Shown: in pieces, positions 10,921 through 21,792 of the stretch | Layout of the letters: each line of letters opens with the position of its first letter | Numbering within the stretch: position 1 is the first letter of the stretch | The notes under the pieces: model-generated | Database searches by the model: none | What the model was told of the DNA's origin: nothing | The model's input: the letters and a program-made list of their open reading frames with translations, nothing else | Translations under genes and position numbers: made by a program | DNA from: Bimuria novae-zelandiae CBS 107.79 | Lineage: Eukaryota; Ascomycota; Dothideomycetes; Pleosporales; Didymosphaeriaceae | Length of the DNA: 64,000 nt | Assembly (NCBI GenBank): GCA_010015655.1 | Contig: ML976700.1 | Span: 393,008 to 457,007 of the forward strand | Direction: 5' to 3'

Positions 10921-12862
10921 CTAGCGTCCACTCGAATGCTTTTTGCTGTGTGTCCTTACGATCTGTTCGTGCCTTGCAAGTTTGCAGTGCCGTTTGCGCA
11001 TCTTCTGGGTCGCCATCGCGCACGCCACCGTCTTTGAAAGAGATTGTGAGACTTGGTTCATTGATTCAAAATCCAGAGCACCAGAGTAGGGCGACCAAGC
11101 CGAATCAGAATCGTCGATGGTCTTTGCAATCAGATTTCCCGTGAAGTTGGTCAAAATACGTCGTGTTGCAACGTTGTAGACAAGGAATGGCTCCGCCTGG
11201 CTGACAAAGGTCCAGTGCCTAGGTTGAGATGGGTAGGTTGAATCAACGCAGTCAGTAATCGTAGCATTTTCGTAGTTGTTGGGATGGAAGCCGAAATTAT
11301 CGAAACCAGAAATGTACGGCAGAGAGTAGTCGAAACCGGACGCATAGGGATCCGAATACGGCTCGCTGGACTTCTTGTCGCTGAAAACTGAAATCTCGCC
11401 AAGAGATACCCCTTTGTGTAGCCAGGCGGTGGAAAAGGAGGGCTCGAAATCACCATTCGCGAGCTTCATTGAGAGGAACTCCGGATCATCCCATCGGAAC
11501 TGAAGCCTTGTTGTGAGCGTAGCTTCGGATGCTGTATCGATGAGCTTAGAAGCCTTTAGAAGGTACATAAGGTAATGATTAAGCAGCCGGATGAACTCCT
11601 CCGTGGTCCGTTTAGTATGTTCAGATACGGGCGCTTCCACCAGCACTAACTTCAACGAGTATCAGCGATGGTCCAATAGTGTTGGCTAATTCAGAACTTA
11701 CGTCGAGATATGTGCACCGAGCTGTGATCGATAAAGACAAAAACAGTGATGAACAAGGCCTGCATATTTTCCATTTTGGTATCGGAGCTCTCCAGACTAG
11801 CAGGCTTTAGCCTCTTGTCAAGGGCAGCTAGGGTGTAGTATCCAAGGTATTCGCCGATCGTTTCAAGCTCATGGCGTCCGAAGTGCTAGTATTGCGTGCT
11901 AGCAGAGCGATTCAGAACGTTGTTCGTCAAGAAGACCAGGAGCCTGAGGTAGATACTAGTATCTTCACCTAAAGTCCGCTGCAGCATCTTTCCCATCATT
12001 TCGGACCGCAGAATGTGTAGAACACTGAAATCAGATCGATTAGTCCCATTGATCAGCCAATCGGCCAGCTGTTTTGATAGGTAAGACATATCCGAACTCT
12101 GCGTGAACTCGACGTCAACGGCACCATTTTGCTTAGTGAAGTGGTCCGCAACATGCGAGAGCCTGGCCGGAGTGCGTATGTGGCTTGTGTTCGGTCGTTG
12201 GGCGTCTCCGCGGAACTTAAATATCGAAATGGCGTGTAACGACGGTCGGATACATTCCATCCATCCCAAAGTTTTCGACCCCTGACAAGACTGAGCAAGC
12301 GCTGCACATGGCTTGCAAGATCCTCGCCTGAGTACTAGAACAATCAGCGTCGTCCACTGTATCCTTGCGTTTTTCGAGGTACACATACAGGGATCTTGCG
12401 CAAACTACACCTCAGGCAAGCCCCACGTCTGCGGACCGTAAGAACCTCCCTCTTCCTCCTGGCAGAGAAGACCGAACGGCGAGGTAGCTTAGCTGGCTGA
12501 CCGTTTACTAACGAAAAACACATCAAACCAGGTAACGTTGATTCATGAAGTTTTGATGCATCTGAACGACGTTTGGACGATAGCTCGCTTGCGGTGCCAT
12601 TCAACATTCGCTCGAACCTGCCTTTCGTGCCGTGAGGAGTCCAAGCTACTCCCGCTCCGCTTTCAACATGTGCGCTTGTGGTATCGTTATCCACCTCGAC
12701 CAGATATCCCTGACTAGTGGACTCCTCGACATCGTAAAGCGTTGTGAAGAGGGAAAACAAGGCTTCCGTAGATTGCCCTCCCATCATGTCTCGAGAATGT
12801 TTAGAGGATGCCATGATCATTGAAAATGTACGGTAACAGTTTGTTGAACGGAGAGAAACCAA
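10921..12862 (-). pseudogene. broken Zn2Cys6 fungal transcription-factor-like gene
   Basis: Minus-strand remains of a fungal zinc-cluster regulator. The N-terminal ORF (about 12,814-12,344, from Met at 12,814) ends in a basic stretch plus GACLRCSLRKIPVC, the first half of a Zn2Cys6 cluster but with C-x7-C spacing instead of C-x6-C. The second half, CKPCAALAQSC, followed by the family-like WMECIRPSL, begins the ORF 12,386-11,886. No canonical GT..AG splice joins the halves in frame; one missing C near 12,390 would explain both faults. Downstream the frame meets TAG at 11,888-11,886 inside STQY|HFGRHELE, where Trp (TGG) is expected, then continues to a normal 56-nt intron (11,701-11,646) and the ORF 11,645-10,921. 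The body has no recognisable second domain. The lesions may be real or partly sequencing error; I infer a pseudogene. Confidence 0.65.
11646..11701 (-). other. intron in the regulator pseudogene
   Basis: GTAAGT donor at 11,701, CTGAT branch site and TTAG acceptor ending at 11,646. It joins SVHIS-R to LLVEAPVSEH in frame (phase 1). A clean intron shows that this part of the gene decayed recently. Confidence 0.75.
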
Positions 12863-12969
12863 GCGATGATTTTAGTACTCTGAATCCTAGGTCACAAGGT
12901 CGAACGGGATAATACGAGGTGGAATGGAGGCAGCTGTGATAGGTGAGCCAAGCGAGCTGAGGTTGACAC
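12863..12969. other. short spacer between two minus-strand pseudogenes
   Basis: About 110 bp between the end of the open frame downstream of the aminotransferase and the regulator's ORF. Nothing is recognised. Confidence 0.5.
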
Positions 12970-14460
12970 TTACCGCATCCCAAAACGGCTACCGCTGCTG
13001 CATGCATACGAAGGTGCATCGGTGGATAATATCAGGCGCCATGAACTCCCCAGCGTGCAGGTTCGAAAAGCAATAGAACAGACCGAATTAATCCACTCGC
13101 TGCATCGACTAGTCATATGAAGAGGCTGCGGCCCAGGTGTCGTTCTCAGTGCTTCTTCCAGGATGGCTAGAGCTTTGTCCATTTGCTCCTTCGTTACAAT
13201 GAACGGAGGCGCAATGCGTAGGACACCACCAAAGGACGCCAGCCGAGCAATCTGTATCCACAAACCCAGCTCTGTCATCTTCTCTACCAATGCATTTCCA
13301 ACCTCAGGGGCCCCAGCCTTCGTCTCGCGATCACCAACGATCTCCACCCCAGCCATAAGGCCGCGGCCTCTCACATCGCCAATACAACCGTACCAAGACT
13401 GCAGTTTTCTGAGCCCAGTCTGAAACTTGATGCCAAGCTGTCGGGATCGGGACACCAGATCGTCTCGCATGACGATCTCGAGTACCTTATTGCCTACAGC
13501 CGCCGGGAGAGGGTCGTTCATGTGCGTTGTATAGAACAAAAAGCCGTTTTCTTTCGCATACAAGGCGATCTTGTTTGAGGTTACCACTGCGCTGAGAGGG
13601 ATTCCATTCCCCAGGGTCTTGCTCAATGTCAAGATATCCGGTACAGTGCCCTCATCTTCAGGGTGATGCATAAACGCAAACATATCTCCGGCTCTTCCTA
13701 GAGCTGTCTGCGCCTCGTCCACGATGCGCAACATTCCTCACTTGACACAGCGTTCCTTCATGGCTTTCAGGTACCCAGGCGGTAGCTCCAGCATGCCGCC
13801 ACTGGAAAGGATGGGTTCAAGAATCACAGCTGTCAGCGAGCCGCAGGACTGTTTGTCTAGTAGATCGAATCCGTAGTTGAGCTCGGTTTTCCAGTCGTAG
13901 CTCCCATCAGCATGTCTAAAGATAGAGCGATAGGCGTTTGGACTTGGCAGCACGAGATTGCCTGGCATGGGTAGACCGTAGCCAGCGCGACCAGTGTGAT
14001 ATTGAGCTCCGAGTGATACGCCATTCATTTTATGCCATGAAGCGGCCAGACCCACAATCTCGAACTTTCCTGTGTAGAACTTCGCAAGTCGGATGGCTGC
14101 CTCGTTGCTCTCTCCACCTGTGCTCGGAAAGAAAGCTTTGTCGAGACCAGCAGGCGTGACACTGGTCAGGCGCTTCGCCAAATTGATTACAGGAGGGCTG
14201 ATCATGCCGCTGAAAAGATGGTCGAGATGTTGCGCGTGCTCTTGGATGACTTGCACCACCTCTGGATTGCCGTGTCCAATAAGACACGACATTTGTCCAG
14301 ACGTGAGGTCCATCATTTTATGGCCGGTGTGGGTCTCGATATAGATGCCATCGGCGGCGGTAATGATCTCGGGATAGTAGGCAGTGCCATACGAGAGGAG
14401 GTGTTCGTCTGCGTCGCGTTGCAGTTGTTCAGCATCGACCGAGTCGTACGGACGCGTCAT
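12970..14460 (-). pseudogene. class III aminotransferase, 2,2-dialkylglycine decarboxylase-like, with premature TGA
   Basis: PLP-dependent class III aminotransferase most like dialkylglycine decarboxylase, which decarboxylates 2,2-dialkylglycines and transaminates pyruvate. The first half (14,460-13,741, 240 aa, from MTRPYDSV) carries SGQMSCLIGHGNPEV and FFPSTGGESNEAAIRLAK. It stops at TGA (13,740-13,738), and the same frame continues at once with GMLRIVDEAQTALGR, the PLP-Asp motif, then LSKTLGNGIPLSAVV with the expected PLP Lys, FYTTHMNDPLPAAVG and GDVRGRGLMAGVEIV. The TGA sits where Arg (CGA) is expected, so one C-to-T change splits the gene before its catalytic lysine. The frame runs about 60 residues past the family's usual end (LEEAL), which suggests a lost stop or an unrecognised intron. 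It probably no longer gives active enzyme. Confidence 0.8.
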
Positions 14461-14773
14461 GGTGGTAGCAATAGGGATCGTAAAGTCCAGCCAATGCTGC
14501 TGTCTTTCCGTTGCATATCACATTTAGGCCCTTATTTGGTTTCCATGCAGCGCTTGTTATCAGATGTTCGTTGTCGCGTTTACCCCTCCCCGCAGCTTCC
14601 CGACGGCGAATTAAGGGTCCAAACCAGTTCCAACCTACCTCGCAAAGACAAGGCTCTCCATATCGAACCTCACACCCCACGCCTTGCCCCCGGGAGGTTA
14701 CGAGAATTGAGAACACCTCCTTTGAAGCGTTAGTAGTGACAGGCTTTTTGCCGGATCGGCGACCTTGGAATTA
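14461..14773. other. promoter side of the aminotransferase; edge of the AT-rich block
   Basis: About 310 bp of GC-normal DNA upstream of the minus-strand aminotransferase. ORFs here are chance. The AT-rich, RIP-altered sequence starts about 100 bp further right. Confidence 0.5.
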
Positions 14774-15905
14774 GCCGGCACTTGTGCGGATACCGAGGTG
14801 GACGGCCGAATGAGCCACCCCACCACGACAACACCTCAACTTCAACACGCGATAACTCTACCACTATAAGTTTAATTAAGGCTTTAATTACAGCAATTAA
14901 ATTGCTAAAATCTATAAAATAATTTAACTATAAATAAATTATAAGAAATTATAGTTATAGCCGTGCAACGCTCGCGAGGCGACACTAAGACGTCTTAAAG
15001 TTACGTAGTATAATAGTAGAGGATTAATAAGCTTTTTATCTATAGCAGGAGCTAGAGCTCCTGCGCTATATTAAACGCCTTGTAAGGTAAGGCCTACTAC
15101 CTACATAAGCTATAATACAATATTTTATATTATAAATTATGTAAAAAAAATATTAAAGTATACTAGGTAAATCGCTTCGTGCACTAATACCTAAACAAGC
15201 TTATATTAAAATAGATAATAGGTATAGATAATAGTTACTATAAGGCTAATGTAGGGAAGAAATATAGTCTTTACTTTAACTTTTTATATAAAAAATTTAA
15301 TTAGTATTACGTTAAGGCGCGTTATACCTATAATATAGATAAAAAAGCCTTCTTAGTATTTTAGGTCGCTTAAAGAGGATCTTTAGCAGGGCCTTATATA
15401 AGGATAAAAAGAGAAGGAGTACTATCTAAAATAGCTCTTAAGAGTAGATAATGCTACTAGCTTATATCTGTACTAGTAGATCTTACATTAAGACCGCTCT
15501 TATCTATTAGTTAACCTTTATTATAACCTAACAAGGTAACTAGCCTTAGAGAGTTAAAGGTTAGTTCTCGGGCAAGAGTGCTAATAAGGCAAGGAAGCCG
15601 TATTAATAGCTTATATATATTAATAGGTATTAGTATTAAAAGTAAAATAGGTTATAATTAAATTAATAAGAGCCTTAGTTAAATCTAAATAATAGATTAA
15701 TAAATTAGTAAAACACGAAGATAGAAGCCTATCTTTAAGTTTCTATATATATAACTAATCCTATAATATCCTATAGTCCCATAATACCCTAAGCGTGTTA
15801 TATATAGGATTCTATAGTACAGTCACGTGGTCCTAGTGTTCTATAGTCTTGGCACTTAGGACACTATGAGACATTATATAATCCTTAATATAAATTATAA
15901 GCGGA
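14774..15905 (+). mobile_element. degenerate Fot1/pogo-like DNA transposon remnant (Pogo-C)
   Basis: GC-normal leader with a possible TIR starting GCCGGCACTTG after a TA (14,772-14,773), then strongly RIP-altered coding sequence. The region around 15,320-15,345 reads YNIDKKAF, the catalytic-core motif also seen in Pogo-A and Pogo-B as YNMDKKGF, followed by a readable catalytic-domain-like stretch full of TAG/TAA. I find no matching right TIR in the window, so the element is truncated or its right end is rearranged into the inverted repeat. The left boundary is tentative. Confidence 0.5.
15500..15905. repeat. left arm of a long inverted repeat
   Basis: From about 15,500 to 15,905 this strand matches the reverse complement of about 25,437-25,780 plus 16,270-16,304, with mostly transition differences. 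The best part is around 15,750-15,880 (for example CTTGGCACTTAGGACACT against CTTGGCGCTTAGGACACT). The central loop (about 15,905-16,270) is about 365 bp. Confidence 0.7.
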
Positions 15906-16269
15906 CGACTCATCCTACTAAGTTTATATACCTGCACATCTTAATTACGTTAAGAGCTAATATATAGGTATTTATAATAAAGATTAAGTAGTATTTAAAG
16001 TATCTTTTTACACGTATATAAGTTATGCCTACTCTTTCTATACTTCTTATAGCGCACTAGAGCCTGGCGGCTATAGCCTAATCACTCTTTATATTAACGC
16101 TATTCACGCTTTATCTATTAATTAGCCTTCTTTTAAGCGATTATATCCTCTCCCTTTCCCTCTTCCTTTATTAAGAATTTTTTATCTTTATATTTACTTC
16201 TTCTTACGCTACTGTTAGGAACCCAGGTTTAACGAAATAATAGTAACACTTTATAATCAAAGGTGACGC

Positions 16270-16304
16270 TATTGCCTCACTAAGGATTAGGTAATGTCCC
16301 ACAG
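16270..16304. repeat. inner tip of the right inverted-repeat arm, cut by Gypsy-1
   Basis: Reverse complement of this tip continues that of 25,437 onwards and matches 15,865-15,900, showing that Gypsy-1 landed inside the right arm. The last five bases CACAG are the left TSD. Confidence 0.7.
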
Positions 16305-16754
16305 TGTTACGAGCTCAAGGAACCTGGACTGTGACACCACAACCAAAGGTAAACGGGGGGAGGTAGATGAGGTTATGCTATAGCCAGCCTACGAGGACTC
16401 GCGGGGCTGCTTAGGTCAGCCAGGGTCACGTGACCACGACCCGACAGTAACCCCAGATTAAGGTGATCCGCCAAGAGGTTCGGATCACCTAGAGACAGAG
16501 GAGGAAACAGACTAGTATATAGAATAGTAATAATTCTCCTATTATTATTTCCCTTTTTATAGTTAACTTATATATCTTTTACACGAGTACGTTCTCTATA
16601 TAAACTAATAGTTATTATATTTATTATAAGTTTAGATTATATAGCCACGCGCTAAATTGTCGCATTAACTTATATTACTAAATAATTTATAAAATACTAC
16701 TTTAGCCTTACTACCCTAACTTAAATTAGACTAAGGTGTAAACGCCTTATAATA
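16305..16754 (+). repeat. Gypsy-1 5' LTR (450 bp)
   Basis: Starts TGTTACGAGC, ends TATAATA (RIP-altered CA end). Pairs with 24,987-25,436 at equal length; differences are largely transitions. Confidence 0.9.
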
Positions 16755-18377
16755 CTTTAATTACCTTATAGTATAATAGCTAAACTAAGTATAATTTTAA
16801 CTACCTTAGTAGTTAAGCCTGCTATTACCTTAAGCCCACTAGCTCCTACGGTCTAGAATATAGCCGCTAAATAAGTAAAGCAAATTAAGAAGCTATAAAA
16901 GCTTATAAAATAAATAACTAGCTAAGTTATAGTAACTTTTAAATAGTAACCTAAAATACCCTTACTTAACCCTTACAATAATAAATAGAAGGGACTAGGA
17001 ACGTTTCTTACTAAAATAAAATTATATATTTATTATAACTAAAAGGCGTTTTTAATAGAACAGGACTAGATCCTAGTAATAGGTATAAATATAAAGGGAA
17101 AAGCTAACTAATAGATGAATCCTATAATAAAGTAATATCTAGAATATAATAGTAATCTAGATAAGTGCAAGGAGTACGTAAAGGAAGCCTTCGCTAACTA
17201 GAACGCGTTTAAAGAAGCGCTAGACAAAATGTTTAGCACTATTAATAAAAAGCATTAGGCTAAATAGTAGATATAACGTTTATAATAAATAAAATTAATT
17301 AATAATTACATGTCTAAATTTAAATAGCTCTAATCCCTAATTAACTAGGACAAGTCGCCACTTAGAGTTATATACTATAATAGTTTAAAGAAAGAAGTTA
17401 AAGACATGCTAGTTTATATCTTAAAAGCCATCTAGCTAAAAGAACTATAAAACTAGTACCTAATAAGCCAATAATTAACTTTAGGAACAATGCTAAGAAC
17501 GTAGAAATAAAAAATAAGAATTTATAAAAAAAAAGGTTTTATCCTTATCTACCTAAAAGGAGACTCGGACGGAGATGTTATTATAACTAATAAAGCCAGT
17601 TAGCATAAGAAGCAGGCTAATAAAAATAAAAAGCTTAAATAAAATAAGTAAAATAAGAGCGCTATCTCTCCTAAAGAAAAATAATAATAATTTAAGAATA
17701 AAGTATGCCTTTACTACGGAGAATAAGGGTACTTTATTAAAGACTTTAAGAAATAAAGGATAAAGGTTAATATAACTAGCCTCCTCAACATAGTAATAGC
17801 TACGCTCAACCTAGCTATAGATAAGGAAAATCTTATATAAGATATTCCTAACCTAATAAAGTAGGGAAAGGAATAGACGGTTCTATAAAAATATAAAATT
17901 TTTCAGTTAACTAGTAAATAAAATATACTAGGTATATAATAGTAAAATATATTACCTACCTTAATATACTAAGAAAATAGTTATATAAGAACCGTACGCT
18001 TAAGACGCCTACTGGCTAGCTAAGAAACTATAAGAAGTCCTAGCACACTACCTGTACTAAATTATAATAGTTAAGTAATATACACGCGCGGAATAATAAT
18101 AATATATAAAAAAAAGATATTAATAATACTGTAAAAGATAAGCTAAGGTAGCTTACATCCCTAAAAATCCAAACTACTATTAGCTAAGTAAGGATTAGTG
18201 CAGGGTACTTAATAATTACTATAAATACTTTCTACTCTACTAGATAAAATACTATAAGTAGAATAATTAGTATAGATGCTTTAAGAATACTTATAATATC
18301 TACGTCTAATAAAAGTACGTAACTAAATAGTTTCTATAAGATATAGACCCTTATAATCCTAAGGACGTTACAAAAGT

Positions 18378-18600
18378 TGTGACGAGGTAGGCACGGTCGA
18401 ACACGTGGCCTTCTCTCGCTTATAGAGGTTCCGGCTAGGCTAGGATCAAACACTAGCGCTAGTGGCTGACCCTAGCATATCCTATATATATTATACTATA
18501 CGAGTAATACTTGGCTTAAGTATTCTCGTGCGTACCTTTTGGTGCAGGTGAGGAAGTCACATAGTATTGGCTTAGTAAGCGGGGCGCTTACCTCATTACA
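18378..18600. mobile_element. solo LTR a (223 bp) nested in Gypsy-1
   Basis: Begins TGTGACGAGG, ends CATTACA, flanked by 5-bp TSD AAAGT (18,373-18,377 and 18,601-18,605). It is GC-normal inside AT-rich surroundings, so it arrived after RIP or is too short to be a RIP target. The parental element is not in the window. Confidence 0.9.
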
Positions 18601-18783
18601 AAAGTAACTTAAATAAAATAAGAGCAACCTTATCTATATATCTTATAAAATAAGTATTACCCTTAATACTTTATATATTTTAATTTACAAGAAGAAGTAG
18701 CTTCTTCTAAAAAGTAATTAAGATACTATAAGCTTGCGATATATAAGTGACTAACTTTAAAATACGTTTAACACGGAATACTA

Positions 18784-19169
18784 TGTAACAGGAACAATCG
18801 CTCGTCGACACGAGAACCCTTGGCCAGTCAAGACAGGATTCGAGATCATCCGAAAACCGACACTCATCCGTATTGGACCAATTTCGGATCTATCAGACCG
18901 ATGGGGAACTACGAATCCGATTCGGACCTATTTCGGATCCATCAGACCGACGGTCAACCTATGGCAGTTATGTGCTAGCTAGCCATCTGGGAAGAGGTGT
19001 ATTTAGAGGAGCTTAGGGCCTTTGTAGTTCAGTACCTTTTCCGTATCCTTTCGTACCAGGCCTATAGGCACTTAATTCATTCGAGGCTACATTCTTATAT
19101 ACGCACTCCCATATGCCTCTGCTAAGAGATACGCCAACATCGATCCTTTAAGTGACCTGCGCCGATACA
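18784..19169. mobile_element. solo LTR b (386 bp) nested in Gypsy-1
   Basis: Begins TGTAACAGG, ends GATACA, flanked by 5-bp TSD TACTA (18,779-18,783 and 19,170-19,174). GC-normal. It carries a repeated motif (ATTTCGGATC(T/C)ATCAGACCGA at about 18,881 and 18,930). Different family from solo LTR a. Confidence 0.9.
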
Positions 19170-21552
19170 TACTAGGAGTATATAAACCTAATAGAATTAA
19201 GGAATCTTATAATTTATATTACTACTAATATAAGTAGTATAGGGCCTAAAAAATATTAAAGATAGTATAAATTAAGAATTAGATCTAGAAGACTACGGAC
19301 GTAGATAGTAGTCCTAAGGATTTAAAAAACTAAGACGCCACTAGGTAGCGAGCTATACTAGTAATAGTGCTATTCTTATAGCTTATTAAGCCGACACTAA
19401 TAGGGTAGAAAGATACTTAATTAAGACTATTATAATATATAGGTATCGTGTAAAGGCACTTATGAACCTGGGGATAAATATATATCTAATATGCCTTATT
19501 ATAATAAGAAAATACTATTATAAATAAGACTTGCGGACAGGACTTAATTTTAAAAATATAATAATAGTTAGCTATGTCTAACAATAGCGCTAGTATAAGT
19601 TAATATTAAAGGCCTAAAGAGCGAATATCTATTTATTATTACAGAAATAAGTAACAGAAAAGCTATTACTAAATATAAGTAGCTTAAACTACATAATTTA
19701 TAGATAAATTAGATAGCAAGGATAATCCTACCTAGGAATCCGCCAGCGACGACCTAAGAGAAGTCTCGGCAAAAGGGAACCCTCCAGAAACCTTAGGTAA
19801 AGAAGGAGAACCATGTATCTATAATATAAGAGATATTAGTTTATAAGATAAATAAAATTCTTAAGTAGTACCTAAAGTAGGTGCGCTGTCTACAGATTAA
19901 ATTAGCTAAAATAGCTAATAAAGACCCTAGTCTATTAGTAAAATACTAAGAACTTATAAACTTATTTAAAAAATATAATAAGACTATCTTCCCTAAATAC
20001 TAAGCGTAGGATTATAAGATACTACTAGTAAAGGAAGTAAAACTATAGCTAGATCGCCTATAACCTTTTATCTATAAGTAAAAAAAAAGTTTAAGGAGCT
20101 ATTAGAAAAGAATCTTTACTTTAGAAAATAAAGACATAATTAGAGTTTTATAGCTTTTTCTATACTCTTTATGCCTAAAAAAGACGGCCGACTATAGTTT
20201 TATATAAATTATAGATAGCTAAATACTGTAATAATTAAGAACTGCTACCTATTACTACTAATAATAACGCTTATAGGTTAACTCTCAGGAGCTAAATAGT
20301 TTACCAAATTTAATATTTAGGATAGATTTTATAAGATATAGATTATAAAAGGATATAAGTAAAAAATAGCTTTTCGTACTTAATATAACCTTTTTAAATA
20401 TATAATTATACTAATAAGACTAATAAATGCCCTAGTAACCTTCTAGAAGATTATAAATTAGGTATTACACGAATACTTAGACGTATTCTGCACGGCGTAC
20501 CTCGACAATGTATTAATATACTCGAGCGGGACACTGGAAAAACACAGGGAACACGTTCGCAAGGTGTTGCGAAAGTTGCAGGAACATCGATTGCTCCTGC
20601 ACCCTAAGAAATGCGAATTCCACGTCAGGGAAACGGAATATCTGGGATTTATTATATTCTAGGAAGGTGTTAAGATAGATTTAAAAAAAATAATAATAAT
20701 AAAAGAATAACTACTACTAAAGTTAGTAGAAGATATTTAATTCTTCTTAGGCTTTACTAACTTTTATTATAAATTTATTAAGAACTACTTAAAGGTTACC
20801 ACTCTACTAATAGAACTTATAAAAATAGGGAAATAGTAACCTTTAAAAAAAATAAAAAAGAAGGCTTCTAAATAGCTAAAATATTTATTCTTAATAGCAT
20901 CCCTACTATAGATGTATAACCCAGAGCGGCAATATTACATCTATATAAACGCATTAGACTATGCGCTAGGGGCCGTACTACTATAAAAATATAATAATAA
21001 GAAATAGAGACTAGTCCTTTACTACGTAAGGAAGCTTTTAGGAGCAAAACTTAATTATAAAATTTATAATAAAAAGTTACTTATAATTATTAATTATTTT
21101 AAGTATTAGGAAGCGTAGCTTAAAGAAGCTTAATTAATAATAGGCTAAGTAATTTAAGTAAATAGTAGAATTTAACTTTTGCATTATATACCTACTAAGA
21201 AATATAAACGCCACGGTAGACGCACTTAGTAAATAATTAGACCTAGTAAAAGAAAAAGATAGTGGTAACCATATTACAATTCTGGCCCACGCGAAGGACG
21301 AAATCCTTTACTATAATAAGATATAGCTTACGCTAGCGCTATACGTGCAACGCGTAGACCTTACCTATTATAGACCTCTTATAGCTAACTTTTAGAACTA
21401 TAAAAGGCTTATGGAGAATAATTAACACGCATATAACCTTAATTAGGCTATAAAATTACTTACGCGCGATTGCTAAAATAGAGTGTAAATAAGTAATTAA
21501 GTAGTACTACTATCAGTTAGAAGACTACACAAAAATAACGAAGAAAAATATT

Positions 21553-21792
21553 GTTGGCTTCAAACCTGCGCAACACTGCTACGGCTTTCACCGCCATGCA
21601 GTTTGCCTGCGGTTTGTTGCGCAGTTTGCCTGTGGTTTGTTGCGCTAGTCCTGATTGGGCTAGCAGGGGACAAACCACGCTCGATAAATACTTCTCACAA
21701 CAGCCCACCACAATAGATCTGCAATCAAGAATCAAATTAATACCACATCGTTGCAACGAAGTCTTGATCCAACAGCCTATTGCCGTATCAAC
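21553..21792. mobile_element. 240-bp unclassified insertion (MITE-like) in Gypsy-1
   Basis: Comparison with the same integrase region of Gypsy-2 shows a clean insertion flanked by a 7-bp duplication AAATATT (21,546-21,552 and 21,793-21,799). Its ends are GTTG...CAAC, only 4 bp inverted. It holds two direct copies of a GTTTGCCTG(C/T)GGTTTGTTGCGC unit (about 21,600-21,645). It is GC-normal. An 83-codon ORF runs through it and contains QTTLDKYF, like a PCNA-interaction box, which may be chance. The superfamily is unknown. Confidence 0.75.

Noticed and set aside
12053..12307. Alternative splice reading for the regulator (frame giving MQRLLSLVRG)
   Set aside because: It can be joined to the first half via TTCTAG, but it loses CKPC...C and the WMEC.R motif and soon stops.
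13738..13740. TGA as selenocysteine or programmed readthrough
   Set aside because: Ascomycetes lack selenoproteins, an Arg is expected here, and no known readthrough context follows.
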